Positions 22,249 to 33,190 of a stretch of 64,000 nt of DNA are shown here, piece after piece (position 1 is the first letter of the stretch; each line of letters begins with the position of its first letter). The translations under genes and the position numbers were made by a program. This DNA comes from Marisa cornuarietis. Lineage: Eukaryota; Mollusca; Gastropoda; Architaenioglossa; Ampullariidae. The DNA lies in the NCBI GenBank assembly GCA_004794655.1, contig SMMW01000584.1, positions 5,278,001 through 5,342,000 on the forward strand. The letters run 5' to 3'. The notes beneath the pieces are model-generated. The model saw only the letters and a list, made by a program, of their open reading frames with translations. It made no database searches and was not told where the DNA came from.

Positions 22249-22610
22249 AACATACACACAGAGCGGAGAATGTTTTACGTGCACACTTCATGTATAATCT
22301 GTTTCTTACAAATTCGACTGTTAGATCCGTGCAGTCTGCTTCCCTTTTCTGTCAACTCCTATAGGACATAAACGGGAGTTTTGTTAGCACAGATCGCCAT
22401 ATTGTGCACATCGGCAAATGTTATGCCCTTTAGTTTCCATGGTAACCTTGCTATGGCGTCTTGAAACGTTCGTAGGCAGCTCGTGAGCCGGAGAGCACGT
22501 AAAGGGCCATAACTGCGAGCAAAAATAAACAGACCCAACACATGGCTCAGCTCAGCGCTTCCAGGCTTTTTCTCTTTTCTCGTACAACGGTTACTTCCCT
22601 TAGTGCTTTT

Positions 22611-22626
22611 CTCACCAGATGGCGCT
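22611..22626 (+). promoter_or_regulatory. CTCF-like site
   Basis: CTCACCAGATGGCGCT matches the core of the bilaterian CTCF motif (CCASYAGRKGGCGC) at nearly all core positions. Motif match only; no other support. Confidence 0.3.
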
Positions 22627-22629
22627 CGT

Positions 22630-24149
22630 CTTTGTCAAGTTGATGCGAACACTCGTAAACACGACTGCTGACGTCGGGCTCTGTTCAGTCTTCCTTCGTG
22701 CGATGAAGATTTTGCTGAAACGTTACGTGAACGCTCTACACGAGTTTTTTTTTTCCTGTCATGAAAGGAGAGTTCCCCTTCTGTTATATCCTAGATAAGA
22801 AGTAGACAACGTACACAAGTCAAGATGAAACGGAGCTCCGGGAGCTTGCTCTGATATCATTGCCGATAACTGTAATTTAATTCATTGCTGAGAAACAAGT
22901 GCAGGCCATCTCCCATCAGCTGAGAGTGCACAGCTATAACAAACAGATTTTAAAAATAGTTTAAATGGATGTGTCTGACGGTAAAAGCCTTGCTTGTTCG
23001 TGATTAAGTTTACCCTCTGTTTTTTAGCGTTTTGTTCCATATGATCCTGGAGCCTCAAAAACGGTAGTTTTACAATGTCTCTGTGCTCTCTGTGGATTTC
23101 CACACTTTCTGTAGTTGTTGCTGGAGTTTATGAGTATAAGCAAGCGTGGATTGACTGGGAGGGGGAGGAGAACGTGTGAGTGAGGAAGTGGTGTTCCTGC
23201 TACTACACGTAGTCACATGTTTCTTGTGGGTGTAACGTCTTCTTCGGCACCCGGTTGTGAGGTCGTGGGGCAAGGCCGACTCCAAAATTGTTTATAGCTC
23301 CGCGACAGTTTTACTGCTTGAAGCTGTTACACTTCAGCCGACACGGTTACATACAGTTTTGCACGTTCATTTTAAAGTAGTTGTAAAAAATCAGAAATAC
23401 TGGGTAATGAAACAGTTTGTCTGCTTCCAAGAAATAAAAAGGTCCTCATTGCCAGAGACGGGGCATTGGCAAACGTGGTATCTGCGCGCAGTTTTTGTAT
23501 ATTCACTTGTTTAAGCGTTCCAGGATGTTGCAGCGAAATGTATCTTAAATATATCATTCATGCTTTCTTAGGGAGTTTCGGTAAAGTGTAAATAAAGAGT
23601 AAGCCATACTTATCTCTTCAAAGCTCATTATCGAGCTGACTACCACCATCACTCCCCCTCCTTCCTCGCCTGCTGTCTTACTTTTGAGAAAAGCCTGTAG
23701 TCCTGTGGTCCTGTGGCCATTTGGTCCTGTGACAGTGCAGAGACACCATCGTTTGCGCTTTCTAATCCATCCGCAGAGTCGGACGTTACTCTCATTGCTG
23801 TTCAATTCCTAAAAAGTGACACAGATCCTTATACTGTTCTTATTCGATCCAACTCCCTCACCCGTCACCCTTAGTTAGTTAGTCCACCTAACCCATCACA
23901 AACTCAGACAGTAGTCACACACAAACTAACATAAGCAGGCGCCCACTTTTGTTTGATTGCTTTTGATTTCTTGTGTGCAGTGGTGCATTTTTGGTGACAA
24001 TAACATTTAAAGTGGTAAGCTATAATACATTGCTAAACATTTTTTTTTGGTAATGGCTGCCAAAGCTCAGACTGCGTGAATACCCCGATGTCCTTTCTGT
24101 AGATAGAGGATTTGAAACGTCATCATGTACAGAAATCAATTAGGCGTAT

Positions 24150-24150
<1 letters not shown>
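22630..24150. other. non-coding interval
   Basis: No gene, large repeat or transposon was recognised. Frames of 60-85 codons on both strands show no domain. Confidence 0.4.

Positions 24151-24203
<53 letters not shown>
24151..24203. repeat. (GAT)n microsatellite
   Basis: Perfect GAT/ATC trinucleotide run of about 53 bp. It probably grew from the 3' tail of the adjacent LINE fragment. Confidence 0.95.
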
Positions 24204-24420
24204 GAAGGAAAAAAAATAAACAACAGGAAAGTATAAAAATAATAAAGACAGAAGTGGTGCTTGGTTGTTGAAGTCTGTCTTAAGTAAGCAAATGAGTCTT
24301 CAGTCTTTTCCGAAACGTGGTTGCTGAGCTGATGGTGGACAATGATGATGGCAGAGCATTCCACAGCTTAGTTGCAGCGTTTGTGAAGGCGTATTCGTGG
24401 ATGTCGCGAGTTTTTTCTCT
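24151..24420 (-). mobile_element. LINE 3' fragment ending in an ATC repeat
   Basis: On the - strand, 24260-24408 encodes EYAFTNAATKLWNALPSS, then LSTISSATTFRKRLKTHLLT and a stop. This matches the C-terminal 'LWNSLP...FKxxLKTHLF' signature of CR1/L2/jockey-group reverse transcriptases and resembles the C-terminus of the 12.7 kb LINE. A short 3' UTR follows, ending in (ATC)n at 24151-24203, which would be the microsatellite-type tail. Stop codons appear upstream of about 24435, so this is a 5'-truncated relic. Confidence 0.65.
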
Positions 24421-24429
24421 TTCTGTGTA

Positions 24430-26217
24430 TGGTGATGTTTAGCCCCGTATCTCAAGAACAGAGGGAAGTTATTCACCCACATTTAGGGAGTTTTTAGTGC
24501 TGAGCTAAATACAGTGTAAAAAGTTTTTCTCTCTATTGGACCTTCGTAGATAAGAATAGAGCTTGAATAAACCTTCCGAATATAAGATGTTCTTGAGCTT
24601 CAGTCACCACCCGCCACTGGACTCAGAACATTCATTCTCAGTACAGCAGAACAAGGCTTCCTCCCCCTTCCTGTCTGGCAGCTTTTGAGATCTCACCAAG
24701 TCCAACTCCCCAAGGCGGTTGCCTTTTATAATTGAAGGTAAGCTCTGCAATGTTCCCTTTTATAATTAAAAGTGCCTTCTCCATTGTTTGCTTGCGTGCG
24801 TGTCTTCTTTTTTTTAGTTCATTACCTTTTCCCCCTTGTTTTTAGAGGGGAGGGGAGGATAGTGATGGTCCAGAGGGAGTGAGTGAAGAAGTAAGTGAGT
24901 GAGTGGGTTGGGTTTCTTCATTTCTCCACTGGCTCAGGCTTTCAGAATTCAGTTTGATGAGTGTAGTCGATCAGGTCAATAGACATTCAAACCCTGCAAT
25001 GGGATTTGTCTAGGTGACCTTAATCCTGCAGAATGTTTTGATCTGTACGCATGAACAGGCGGGAGAGGGAAAAGAGCGATAGTCAAAGAGACAGAGAAGT
25101 CGAGGGAAAGGAGTGCTGAACTTGTGCTCATTTCCATAGAAATAGGAGATTTAACATTTCTAAGGCCCAGGAAAAAAGTCAACAAACTTACCAGGTCACG
25201 ACAATTTTAAGCGCAGACATCCCCAAAGTGAGGCGGGCTTGTGGGCTGTGTAAACATTTACTCCAGATTTAAACAGCGCGCGCAGTTTCCGGCAGCTGCC
25301 TGTTTACGACACCACGCGACAAATGCACCATGTCTGTTTGCGGGCCAAACGATCGGTAGTGCTCTCCCCTCATAGGTCGTCGCCAAATGCATTATGGGTC
25401 TACTGTAATTCCTGGAATGGGACAAATGCAGATAGTTGCAGGAAGAAATTGAAAAGCGGAAGTGAAGTGGGAGGATCGGCACAGGGAGACGATTGAGGTC
25501 TTGAAAGCCTTTTTAAGTTAAACAAAACTTTTGCTTAGGTCGAGTAATACCTAAGTGATGAGTTTCGATGCTGTTAAAGGTGAGCCACTCAGGAAAAATC
25601 TATTTAAATATATAAAGCTTAACACCAAAGTGAGTATAGGATGGACGGTTATACACTTCAGGAAATGAACGAACAAAACTATATTATCTCTCTAGATCAA
25701 TTGTTTTATAGAAAATGATTATTTTTATAAAATTGATTCTGTTCACGTTAGACGTACGTTTACATTATTGTCAATATCACATTAATGAAGAGCCCTTTAT
25801 ACAGGTAATTGGCAAACACATGACAACCCAAGTGGGTAGAAATGCAAGCAACCCAGTTTAAAAATAACAAACCCCCCTTTTTGCGTTCATCTGCTCACTG
25901 GACAGTAAAGCACTCCCATAGTTCTGTGTATTGCTGTCAAGTTTCAGTTCATGTCTTGTCGCTTCCTTGTCCATTAACCCAGTTCTCAGATAGAACTCAC
26001 TGCTCACCTGTATTTTATCGCAGTTAACGGCAGTATTATGTCACAGTGAAGTGTGCATTGCGTTATCCAGTTCCTTCGTTCAGTGCTTTCTGTCCTATTA
26101 CCGAAAGAAGAACAAAAGCAATGGACGGTTAGGACTCTTTTCGCTCTCTGTTGAAGCTACTTTTCACGAACATCAGCAAGAAGTGGATGTGTCCTTCGAT
26201 GCCGTTAGGAAACGCTA
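24430..26217. other. non-coding interval with a possible ZNF143-type site
   Basis: Mostly unremarkable sequence. Around 25387-25420 are GCATTATGGG and ACTGTAATTCCTGGAATGG, close to the ZNF143/STAF site (ACTACAATTCCCAGMATGC). No exon is visible next to it. Confidence 0.35.
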
Positions 26218-26229
26218 TCACGTGACAAA

Positions 26230-26252
26230 ATGGCGAGTGGTGGCTGGAGCAG
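26230..26252 (+). CDS. candidate short first coding exon next to an E-box (speculative)
   Basis: TCACGTGAC (26218-26226) is followed at once by AAAATGGCG and a 23 nt open stretch encoding MASGGWS, then a donor AG|GTCAGT at 26253. A CACGTG E-box plus a start embedded in a YY1-like AAATGGCG is a layout seen in TATA-less animal promoters. No downstream exon was identified, and the piece is too short to judge coding content. Confidence 0.15.
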
Positions 26253-26677
26253 GTCAGTAGGTAGGGACACAGCGAGCAATTACTGACGTAATTACTGGCA
26301 ACGCGTACCCACTACGTCTTAACAACGTGTTAACAGCGTTTTGCCACGAAGCACTGTGCGTGGAGAACGAGCGAGTAATTGCTGAGGGAAGCGCTGTTTC
26401 TCTGCCAGACATTAACTTTCTTACGTTCATCAAAATTTAAAAAAAATCGTACTCGGTGACAGTTACGCTGTCTGAATAAAAGGATCAACTTTAATTGCAT
26501 CTTTTCTTTTCCGCTTGACCGAGAATTTAATTATCAAGATAAAAAAGCATAACCTGCTTCTGAAATAAATAGTGCACCTAGAGAATATCTTATGGAGGGC
26601 ATGGACTTTACTGCTGGCATACTTGAACATTTTTTATCCAAGACGACTTCTGGCAATGCATTCTCCCTGGTGACGAG

Positions 26678-26890
26678 GGCGGTCCGGTGGTGCACCGGTT
26701 AGCACCTGTCACCAATACAGTGAAGGTTGGTTGTCCTGGGTTCAGCTCTCGTCTCGGGCACGCTGTTCTTTCTCTGCATGTGGCATCTGTTTACAGGGGT
26801 GGCTGCCTTTGCTTGATATAGCCTTAGCTTCTGGCTCGGCGTAAAACACAAATTGTACCCCCCACCTCCCTCGAGACGAGTTTCTGGAAT
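26678..26890 (+). mobile_element. tRNA-derived SINE (copy 2)
   Basis: An A-box-like TGGTGCACCGGTTAGCACC (26689-26707) and a B-box-like GGGTTCAGCTC (26739-26749) are spaced as in a tRNA-derived promoter and followed by TCGTCTCGGGCACGCTGT. The B-box block is nearly identical to that at 21630, but the body (CTGCATGTGGCATCTGTTTA) differs. So the two are related families rather than identical copies. The 3' end is estimated. Confidence 0.65.
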
Positions 26891-27508
26891 TTTTCGCCAC
26901 TGTGTGGCCTAAATTAGCAGATGCCAGAGAACAACTATCATACAATGGATTCTTCGCATGAAAGTTTTTTCTGTCCGCAGTAACTTTAAAAAAAGATATT
27001 TTCTTGCGCAAAAATGTTTTAAGTTTAAAAAAATCTGTCCAGCACGTTGCTGCTTTGAAGGCCCAACAGAGAGCGTGAAGTTTCAAAAAAATATAAAAAA
27101 TAGTCGCTTGCCTATGCCGAAGTTTGGACCAGACTTGGACACTACGATGATCAGATCATCTGTGATGACGGTGCATGCTCGTGACCGGTAATACCATTGC
27201 CGTCCTTGACATTGCTGTCGCTGCAGATGGAACTTAGCGAATCAGGCAGCTATTGCCTAAGCAAAGCCTACAAAAGCAATATCGAGGTGAAGGGTCAAAC
27301 AATCGAGGCAGCTGAAAGTGAGGACACAAATTTATGAGGCTCGTGGGACTAGAATCCGTCCTGAGCCGGTCCTCAGCCACACCTGGAGAATCCAGTGGAC
27401 AATGAGAAATAAAAACTAGTGGTTACCAGGTAAGTTTGATATATACTTGCCACTGGACTTTTCGATTCGCTAAATTCTCACACGCAAGGAATAAACACTT
27501 TTTTCTTT

Positions 27509-27585
27509 CATTGTCTTATTACAATTTAGACAAAATCATTGTCGTATTAAGATTTAGACAAAATCATTGTCGTATTACGATTAAC
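27509..27585 (+). repeat. 28 bp tandem repeat, about 2.7 copies
   Basis: Copies start at 27509, 27537 and 27565 with CATTGTCGTATTA and TTTAGACAAAAT blocks. They differ by two or three bases. A poly(A) tract follows at 27586-27602. Confidence 0.85.
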
Positions 27586-28569
27586 AAAAAAAAAAAAAAA
27601 AACAACTTTCTAGTAATGGGTAAAAGGTCTGGTATATTAGTGGCGCAGGGGGAGAGAACTGTGGGACACCAACATATTTCATGCACATTAAAAACTCGTT
27701 TAACATCGATAAATTACATCCCTTCTACCTTGCCTGCCTGGCTTCTTGTCTGTTTGTTTGTCTGTCTTGTTTGCACCTTCATTCGTTTGCTCATTCTTCG
27801 CTCCATCATTTACTGCTCGTTTATTGAATAATTTATTGATTGACCTTTTTCTTCCTTCTCTCCACTTGTTAACGACTGCGCATGCTTGCTGGTCGGTTCC
27901 ACTGAGATGGTACTTCAAGAACGCGCGTGACTGATGTAGTGACATGGATAAGAACACTCGAGCGCTGCAGCTAACACCAAGAGAAGAGAGAGAGAGAAAT
28001 ACAAAGTAGCAGCAAAAGCGACACAAAACTCTAGCCCTCCAGCCTAATGTCTTTTATAAAAAAAAATGTTTAATTTATCATGTTGTTATTTGGAAGGAGG
28101 CACTCTCTTATTTCATTTTAACGAAATGCATCCATGACATGCACCGTAGGTGGCTTGCGTTTCTTCTAACTAGCTGGAATTAGAATTACTTGTTGTTCAT
28201 TAACTGTCACAAAAGACACCATGAGCATGTGCATACTCAAATTTTTTGAAAGCAAATCTTTTTTTGTTTTCTTTTCTAAATTTTTTTATTTCTCGATTGT
28301 TGCAAGTCCCTCCGAATCCTTTCTCGATTTGGGACGTAAGCTAATGGTGGGTCTGGCTGCAGGCCTACACAGCCTAAGGTTCTCTTTAACAGAGAAAGTT
28401 GAAAGAGTCTTTTTGATGGGCTTTAATAGAACTTCCGGTTGCCTTGCTGGCTCGATAAATCGACGCCGAAAGTTGAGACTAACCGTTAGAGTTGTACGAC
28501 TGTGCTAGCAGCCTGACTGCGCGGCTTGTTTTGATTGCCAGTGCGCATGCGTACACTCAGGTCGGTGTA

Positions 28570-28752
28570 ATGGCGGCGAAACAGGACGAACTTCAGAAGC
28601 GAGATTTAGCGAGATTAGCATTAACTTTACAGGAATTGGGACTTAACGCTGCGTTGAGCGCTGAGTGTAGTTGGGATACGTCGGAGTATGGACGGTACAC
28701 TCGAATAAAGTTTGAACTTCAAAGAATAAAATTGATTACAAACATTTGTTAA
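28570..28752 (+). CDS. candidate small ORF or first exon with NRF1/YY1-type promoter motifs
   Basis: A complete ATG-to-TAA frame of 60 codons begins MAAKQDELQKRDLARLALTL and ends KLITNIC. Upstream, TGCGCATGCGTA (28542-28553) is an NRF1-type palindrome, and the start codon sits inside AATGGCGGC, a YY1-like motif. Such pairs mark TATA-less housekeeping promoters in animals. The predicted peptide is helical with a charged N-terminus; no family is recognised. It could be a short protein, a first exon with an unrecognised donor (a weak one is G|GTACAC near 28695), or chance. Confidence 0.3.
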   Translation: MAAKQDELQKRDLARLALTLQELGLNAALSAECSWDTSEYGRYTRIKFELQRIKLITNIC

Positions 28753-28922
28753 GAAATCAGCATTTCAGGTTTGTTTTTTAAACTTATCGTCGTGAGACAA
28801 TTCAAATGTAAGATCCTACTTTTGTGACACCATTCTTTCCCTTTGCAACAAATGTTTTGTATTTTTACTAATATTAGCATTTAACGACAACTTGCAGAAC
28901 CTGCGCAGTATTTGTTGTTATT

Positions 28923-29002
28923 AGAGATCCAGCTGTCCGACACCAGTTATGAGAGATCCAGCTGCCTGATATCAATTATTAGAGATCCAGCTGTCCATCA
29001 CC
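28923..29002 (+). repeat. 29 bp tandem repeat, about 2.8 copies
   Basis: AGAGATCCAGCTGTCC and variants begin at 28923, 28952 and 28981, with diverged second halves (ACACCAGTTATG, ATATCAATTATT). No function inferred. Confidence 0.85.
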
Positions 29003-31280
29003 ATAGCAAGAATACGCTTTGGTGGCATGTTGGACAACATTATTGACAGTCGAACATCCTCTGTCCAACAGACAGAATCAGCTATTGCACATCATTTTCC
29101 TAAAAGGGAACAAAATGCTGGATTAGAGGTCAGCAAAATAACGGATTATCAAATGTTACAGACCGCTATTCAAAACCAAATCATCCAAGCAGCACTGCTT
29201 TTAGCATATCGCCATTATACGATCAAAAAAGTTTTTTTTTTTATAGCAAAGGCTCATTAATCGTCAGACATCAGCATTGAAAAAATGTACATATTGTGCG
29301 ACATGACAGTATTTGTCGACTGTCCGATATCCTTCGCAACAAGACGGTACTGAATGTCGGACGTTGATGATATTAGAAGTTTAAGTTTGTCGGAAATCAT
29401 TACTGCAAAACAGACTGCTGTTCACTTTACCAGTATTCTATGCTGCACTGACAATACATACATACAAATGTCAAGTTTTTTCCATTCATGTAAAGGAGCA
29501 AGCAAGGGAATATCAAATTTAAATTGTAATATCGATACATTCCGCTTAACATTTTAAAATTAAAAACAACATTTAACTTAGAATTTATTTAAAACTAGCT
29601 TGACATTTCACTTGACTTTTCCTGTAAATCCTATCATAGATGGCCTACAATTTTCGAAATGTAGCTGAAAAAAGACCAAGGATAACAGAATTAATTTTCA
29701 GAACCCTCAAAAACTATGATTCCGAGCTAAAGACACAGATGAATGTATCAACCGATGAATCAGTAGATGGATGAGGCGGAAATGAGCAACACAAGTAAAC
29801 CATCTTTTCTGGGTTCCAGATAAAAATGGTTTGTCGTAATCTTTAAAAATAATCGCTTAGGAAAAAGTAGTTGTGTCTCCGTCTCAGCAAGAAGCGAGGA
29901 GGCGGCGGAAATGAGACAAATAATAACAGAGGGAGGCTGTGCTTGATGCACTGGTGGCCCGCAAGCCACTGATGACAGATTTGAACACGATGAGCCGGTA
30001 TAAATACCTGTGCAGGCAGCTTTGTAATTGTGACTGTGACCTCTAGAGTGTGCTATATGGCAATGTGGCTTTCCCTTGATGTTTGAATCTCTCTCTCTCT
30101 CACACACACACGCATGTGCGCGCACACACACACACACATATACAAACAAGCCAATTTATTTTTTCACAGTATTTTTCTCTTGACAGATAATACCTCCTTC
30201 TACACCTGTTCTTCTGTTTGCCACATTCTTGCAGTGTCTTTTCTTGCACTCCACATTTAATTATAGCCTGAAATCTTTCCTGATGTCATCTTTAGAAGTT
30301 TCCTTAATTTTACTTTTTTCCCTTCAATTCGTCTTTATTTATTTCGTCTCTAATTATCTTGACTGTATAGGTGGTGCATTATTTTACGTTATAAATTTTC
30401 CGTAATGTTTGAATTTATACTATTTTGGATAATCTTTCTTGGAAAGTTTTCATCATTTCAAAAAGATTCCATTGCAAGCAGACGAGTATTTCTCGAATAC
30501 CCTTAAACATAAAATGCCTTTATAGAGAAAATAACCCCCTGGGATTACTTGTAAAACTTTCAGAGCAACGAGGAATCAATACATATTTTCAGCTTGTTTG
30601 TTAAACTTTGACAAGTAGAGCAGGAGAGGAAGTAGAAAATTCGTGAATAAATAATGGAGAACGAGTGGGTGTCGGGAGGGAGGGGATGGGATGGGAGAGA
30701 GTAGCTAAGAAAAAGGTGTGTGTGTGTGTGTGTGTGGGAGGGGGTGATTATGCACATAATTTCACAAAACAAATTTCACCAAATGGGCTTGAACATTGAA
30801 CGAAAAGATTCAAAATGGTGAACATAATTTCATTGGATTTTTCCACGTAAAGCTTAAATTTATGGCAAATCACTGCATGGGAAGATGAGAGGGCAGAGCA
30901 TTTATCAAGGACTTTAATGTGGAAAATGGTGTAAAAAAAATCAAAACTTTTCCTTAACGTGCCTACGTTTTCCAGATTTTTTTTTTTTTGTGCATGAAGG
31001 AAAATGTTGCTGCAGCAAGGAATTAAGAAATAGATGGCGTGTTACACCGACCACCATTTTCTTCTCGTGTCCACGTCCACCTCTTTAACTTAGCCATCCT
31101 CTATCATTATCTTTTTTTTTCTCTATCTCTTCCTTCTGACTCCCTCCCCCCTCGCGCCTACCACACACACACACGTGCACGTACAGAGACATCGAGTAAC
31201 ATTTACACACATATACTTAAACGTAGAAAATCAGTATAATCATGAAGTTTTACAAAATTATCAAACGCGTTATGATGACA
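29003..31280. other. non-coding interval
   Basis: AT-rich sequence with CA repeats (30102-30138) and a GT repeat (30716-30735). No gene recognised. Confidence 0.4.
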
Positions 31281-31289
31281 AAATTGTAA

Positions 31290-31386
31290 CAGCGCGCACG
31301 CGCGCGCGCGCGCACGCGCGCGCGCGCGCACACACGTTTGTTGTTTGTTTGTTAGGGTTTAACGCGCGCACACACACACACACACA
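31290..31386. repeat. alternating CG/CA tract (Z-DNA-prone)
   Basis: Long alternating purine-pyrimidine runs (GCGCGCACGCGCGCGCG and CACACACA) occur at about 31291-31335 and 31363-31386. Such runs readily form left-handed DNA in vitro. The apparent His/Ala/Arg-rich frames across it are artefacts. Confidence 0.85.
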
Positions 31387-31464
31387 GAGTACACTGATAG
31401 CGACGAGTTGGCATGCGCATGAGTGTGAGGGACTATGTGAGTGAGGGACCGTTCGTTCCACTAG

Positions 31465-31640
31465 GAGGGACTGAGTGACTAAATTAGACTGTCAGTGAGC
31501 GACTGTTAGTGAGGGACTGAGTGACTAAATTGGACAGTGTCAGTAGGGGACTGTGACGGACTGCGAGTGAGGGACCGACTGACTAACTTGACTGACAGTG
31601 AGGGACTGTGAGTAACTATGATGGACTGCGAGTGTTGGAC
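31465..31640 (+). repeat. degenerate GAGGGACTG tandem repeat with higher-order units
   Basis: GAGGGACTGAGTGACTAAAT occurs at 31465 and 31511, and GAGGGACCGACTGACTAACT at 31569. Between them GGGACTGTGA, GGACTGCGAGT and similar short variants recur. This is an old minisatellite with a basic ~11 bp motif and ~46-58 bp higher-order copies. Confidence 0.65.
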
Positions 31641-33149
31641 TGTGCGAGTAAGAGAGGAAGAAAGGAGACGATCGTTATAGAAGGACCGTTGCATGTGCCC
31701 GATTATTATCAATCCTTTTAATAGAGGCTTGACAAGACACGCAGAAATGCACGTTCATACGCGCTACTGTCTACCCCACCCAAACCTACAAAGTGAGAAA
31801 GATGAAACTGGAGAATCAGACAGAAAGACACAGCGACTGAAATTTCTGAGAAGTATTGGCACGATGCTGAAACATGGCACAGAGAAAGGCCCCTAAACAG
31901 ATAAGGTTTGCAATTATGAATACAAACCGAAGGAAGCGGGACAAGAGACGTTTCTAGTCTTTACCCAATGTACCTGCAATAGCATCGGCATCTCAGTGTT
32001 TGTCAGTGCCAGTCCACCAATAAAATTACCTTATCGTTATTGGATATTTAACCTTCGTACTAATAAGACAGTGTACACGCGCACTGTGTCCCATTTGATG
32101 GCAGAATACACAGGACTTGATGTTTGAGTAGGCCTCTCAATGAAGATGTAGCTTTCACCTTTACATTTTTTTTAAACGATAATTATTGCGGTAAAGTATT
32201 CACATTTTTCATGACTCGTATAGTTTAAAGGCGAGAGGTAGTATCTGCATGTGACAACATCGAGAGATAGCTTTGGGATCTGGAAGACAGTTTCTTGAAA
32301 ACACTTAGCCTCTTGGAACGTGAAGCCCTACCATCTAAAACAATGTCTTTCATTTAGTCCTGATTGATATTCTCATTCGAACAGATTTAAAATAGGAAAC
32401 TACTTTTTTTCCATCGACAGATGTAACCACCCCAAAAGTTTTCTTGTTTGAATTTGGTAAAAGGAGATTTGTCTGTGTCCGGACATCGTCCCAAACATTT
32501 CTCAGTATTGTGGGGAGATTCGGGATAAGACTACTTTGTCTACAAAAGTAAAAGATGGCGTTTGTGAAATGATATTGAGAGCAGCGGCAAAGACATTTCG
32601 CTCCTCCGCTCTGGCTCCCATTTGTCGTGGATCTGGCGATGTACCTGAGAGCTCTTATGTCGCAGTGAACAGAGCTCACTGATGGATCGTGTGGGGAGGG
32701 GGCGGGGCCAGAGAAGAATGAAATAGATGATTGTAATCACAGTGGCCTCCTTTAACCTGTCAACCCTGATTCTTGGCACTATCATTCCGCTTCTGCAGAA
32801 GTGTTTAGTGTCGTCATACGTGTGCAAAATTAAAATTTTACTTGTGTTAGACAAAGCAATTTGTATGGGTGCTTGCACATCTCCGTTTGCAAACAAGTTG
32901 ATGTCACTGACACACAACAGACAGCACATTCATGTGTGAACATCTATTGAATTGTGCATGTGAGAGAAATAGATACGTGTGATTTTTTTGTTTATAGAAA
33001 TGTCTGTGTGCATGTGTTGATATTCCATTTATGTGTATGTAAGCTTGCATTTAAGTGTTGATGGATGGGAGTTTTTTCCCTTTCATATTGTTAACGTGTC
33101 AGTTGGTCGATTTAAAACGCAGTGAGCCTGGCTTTGGAGAATGTACACC
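31641..33149. other. non-coding interval
   Basis: No gene, transposon or long repeat recognised. Open frames on the - strand at 32350-32929 show no domain. Confidence 0.4.
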
Positions 33150-33190
33150 TCTATATAAATTGTCGTTCTTCTTGATGATGATGATGATGA
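33148..33190 (+). mobile_element. possible LINE or SINE 3' tail with GAT repeat
   Basis: ACCTCTATATAAATTGTCG is followed shortly by (GAT)n at 33173-33189. The order 'CTATATAAAT' then a trinucleotide run resembles the CR1/L2 3' ends seen at 9524 and 12467. Only the tail is visible. Confidence 0.3.

Noticed and set aside
22039..22371. Ser/Leu/His/Thr-rich frames
   Set aside because: Direct translation of CT and CA microsatellites. The same applies to frames at 36400-36843, 38534-38809 and 57185-57463.
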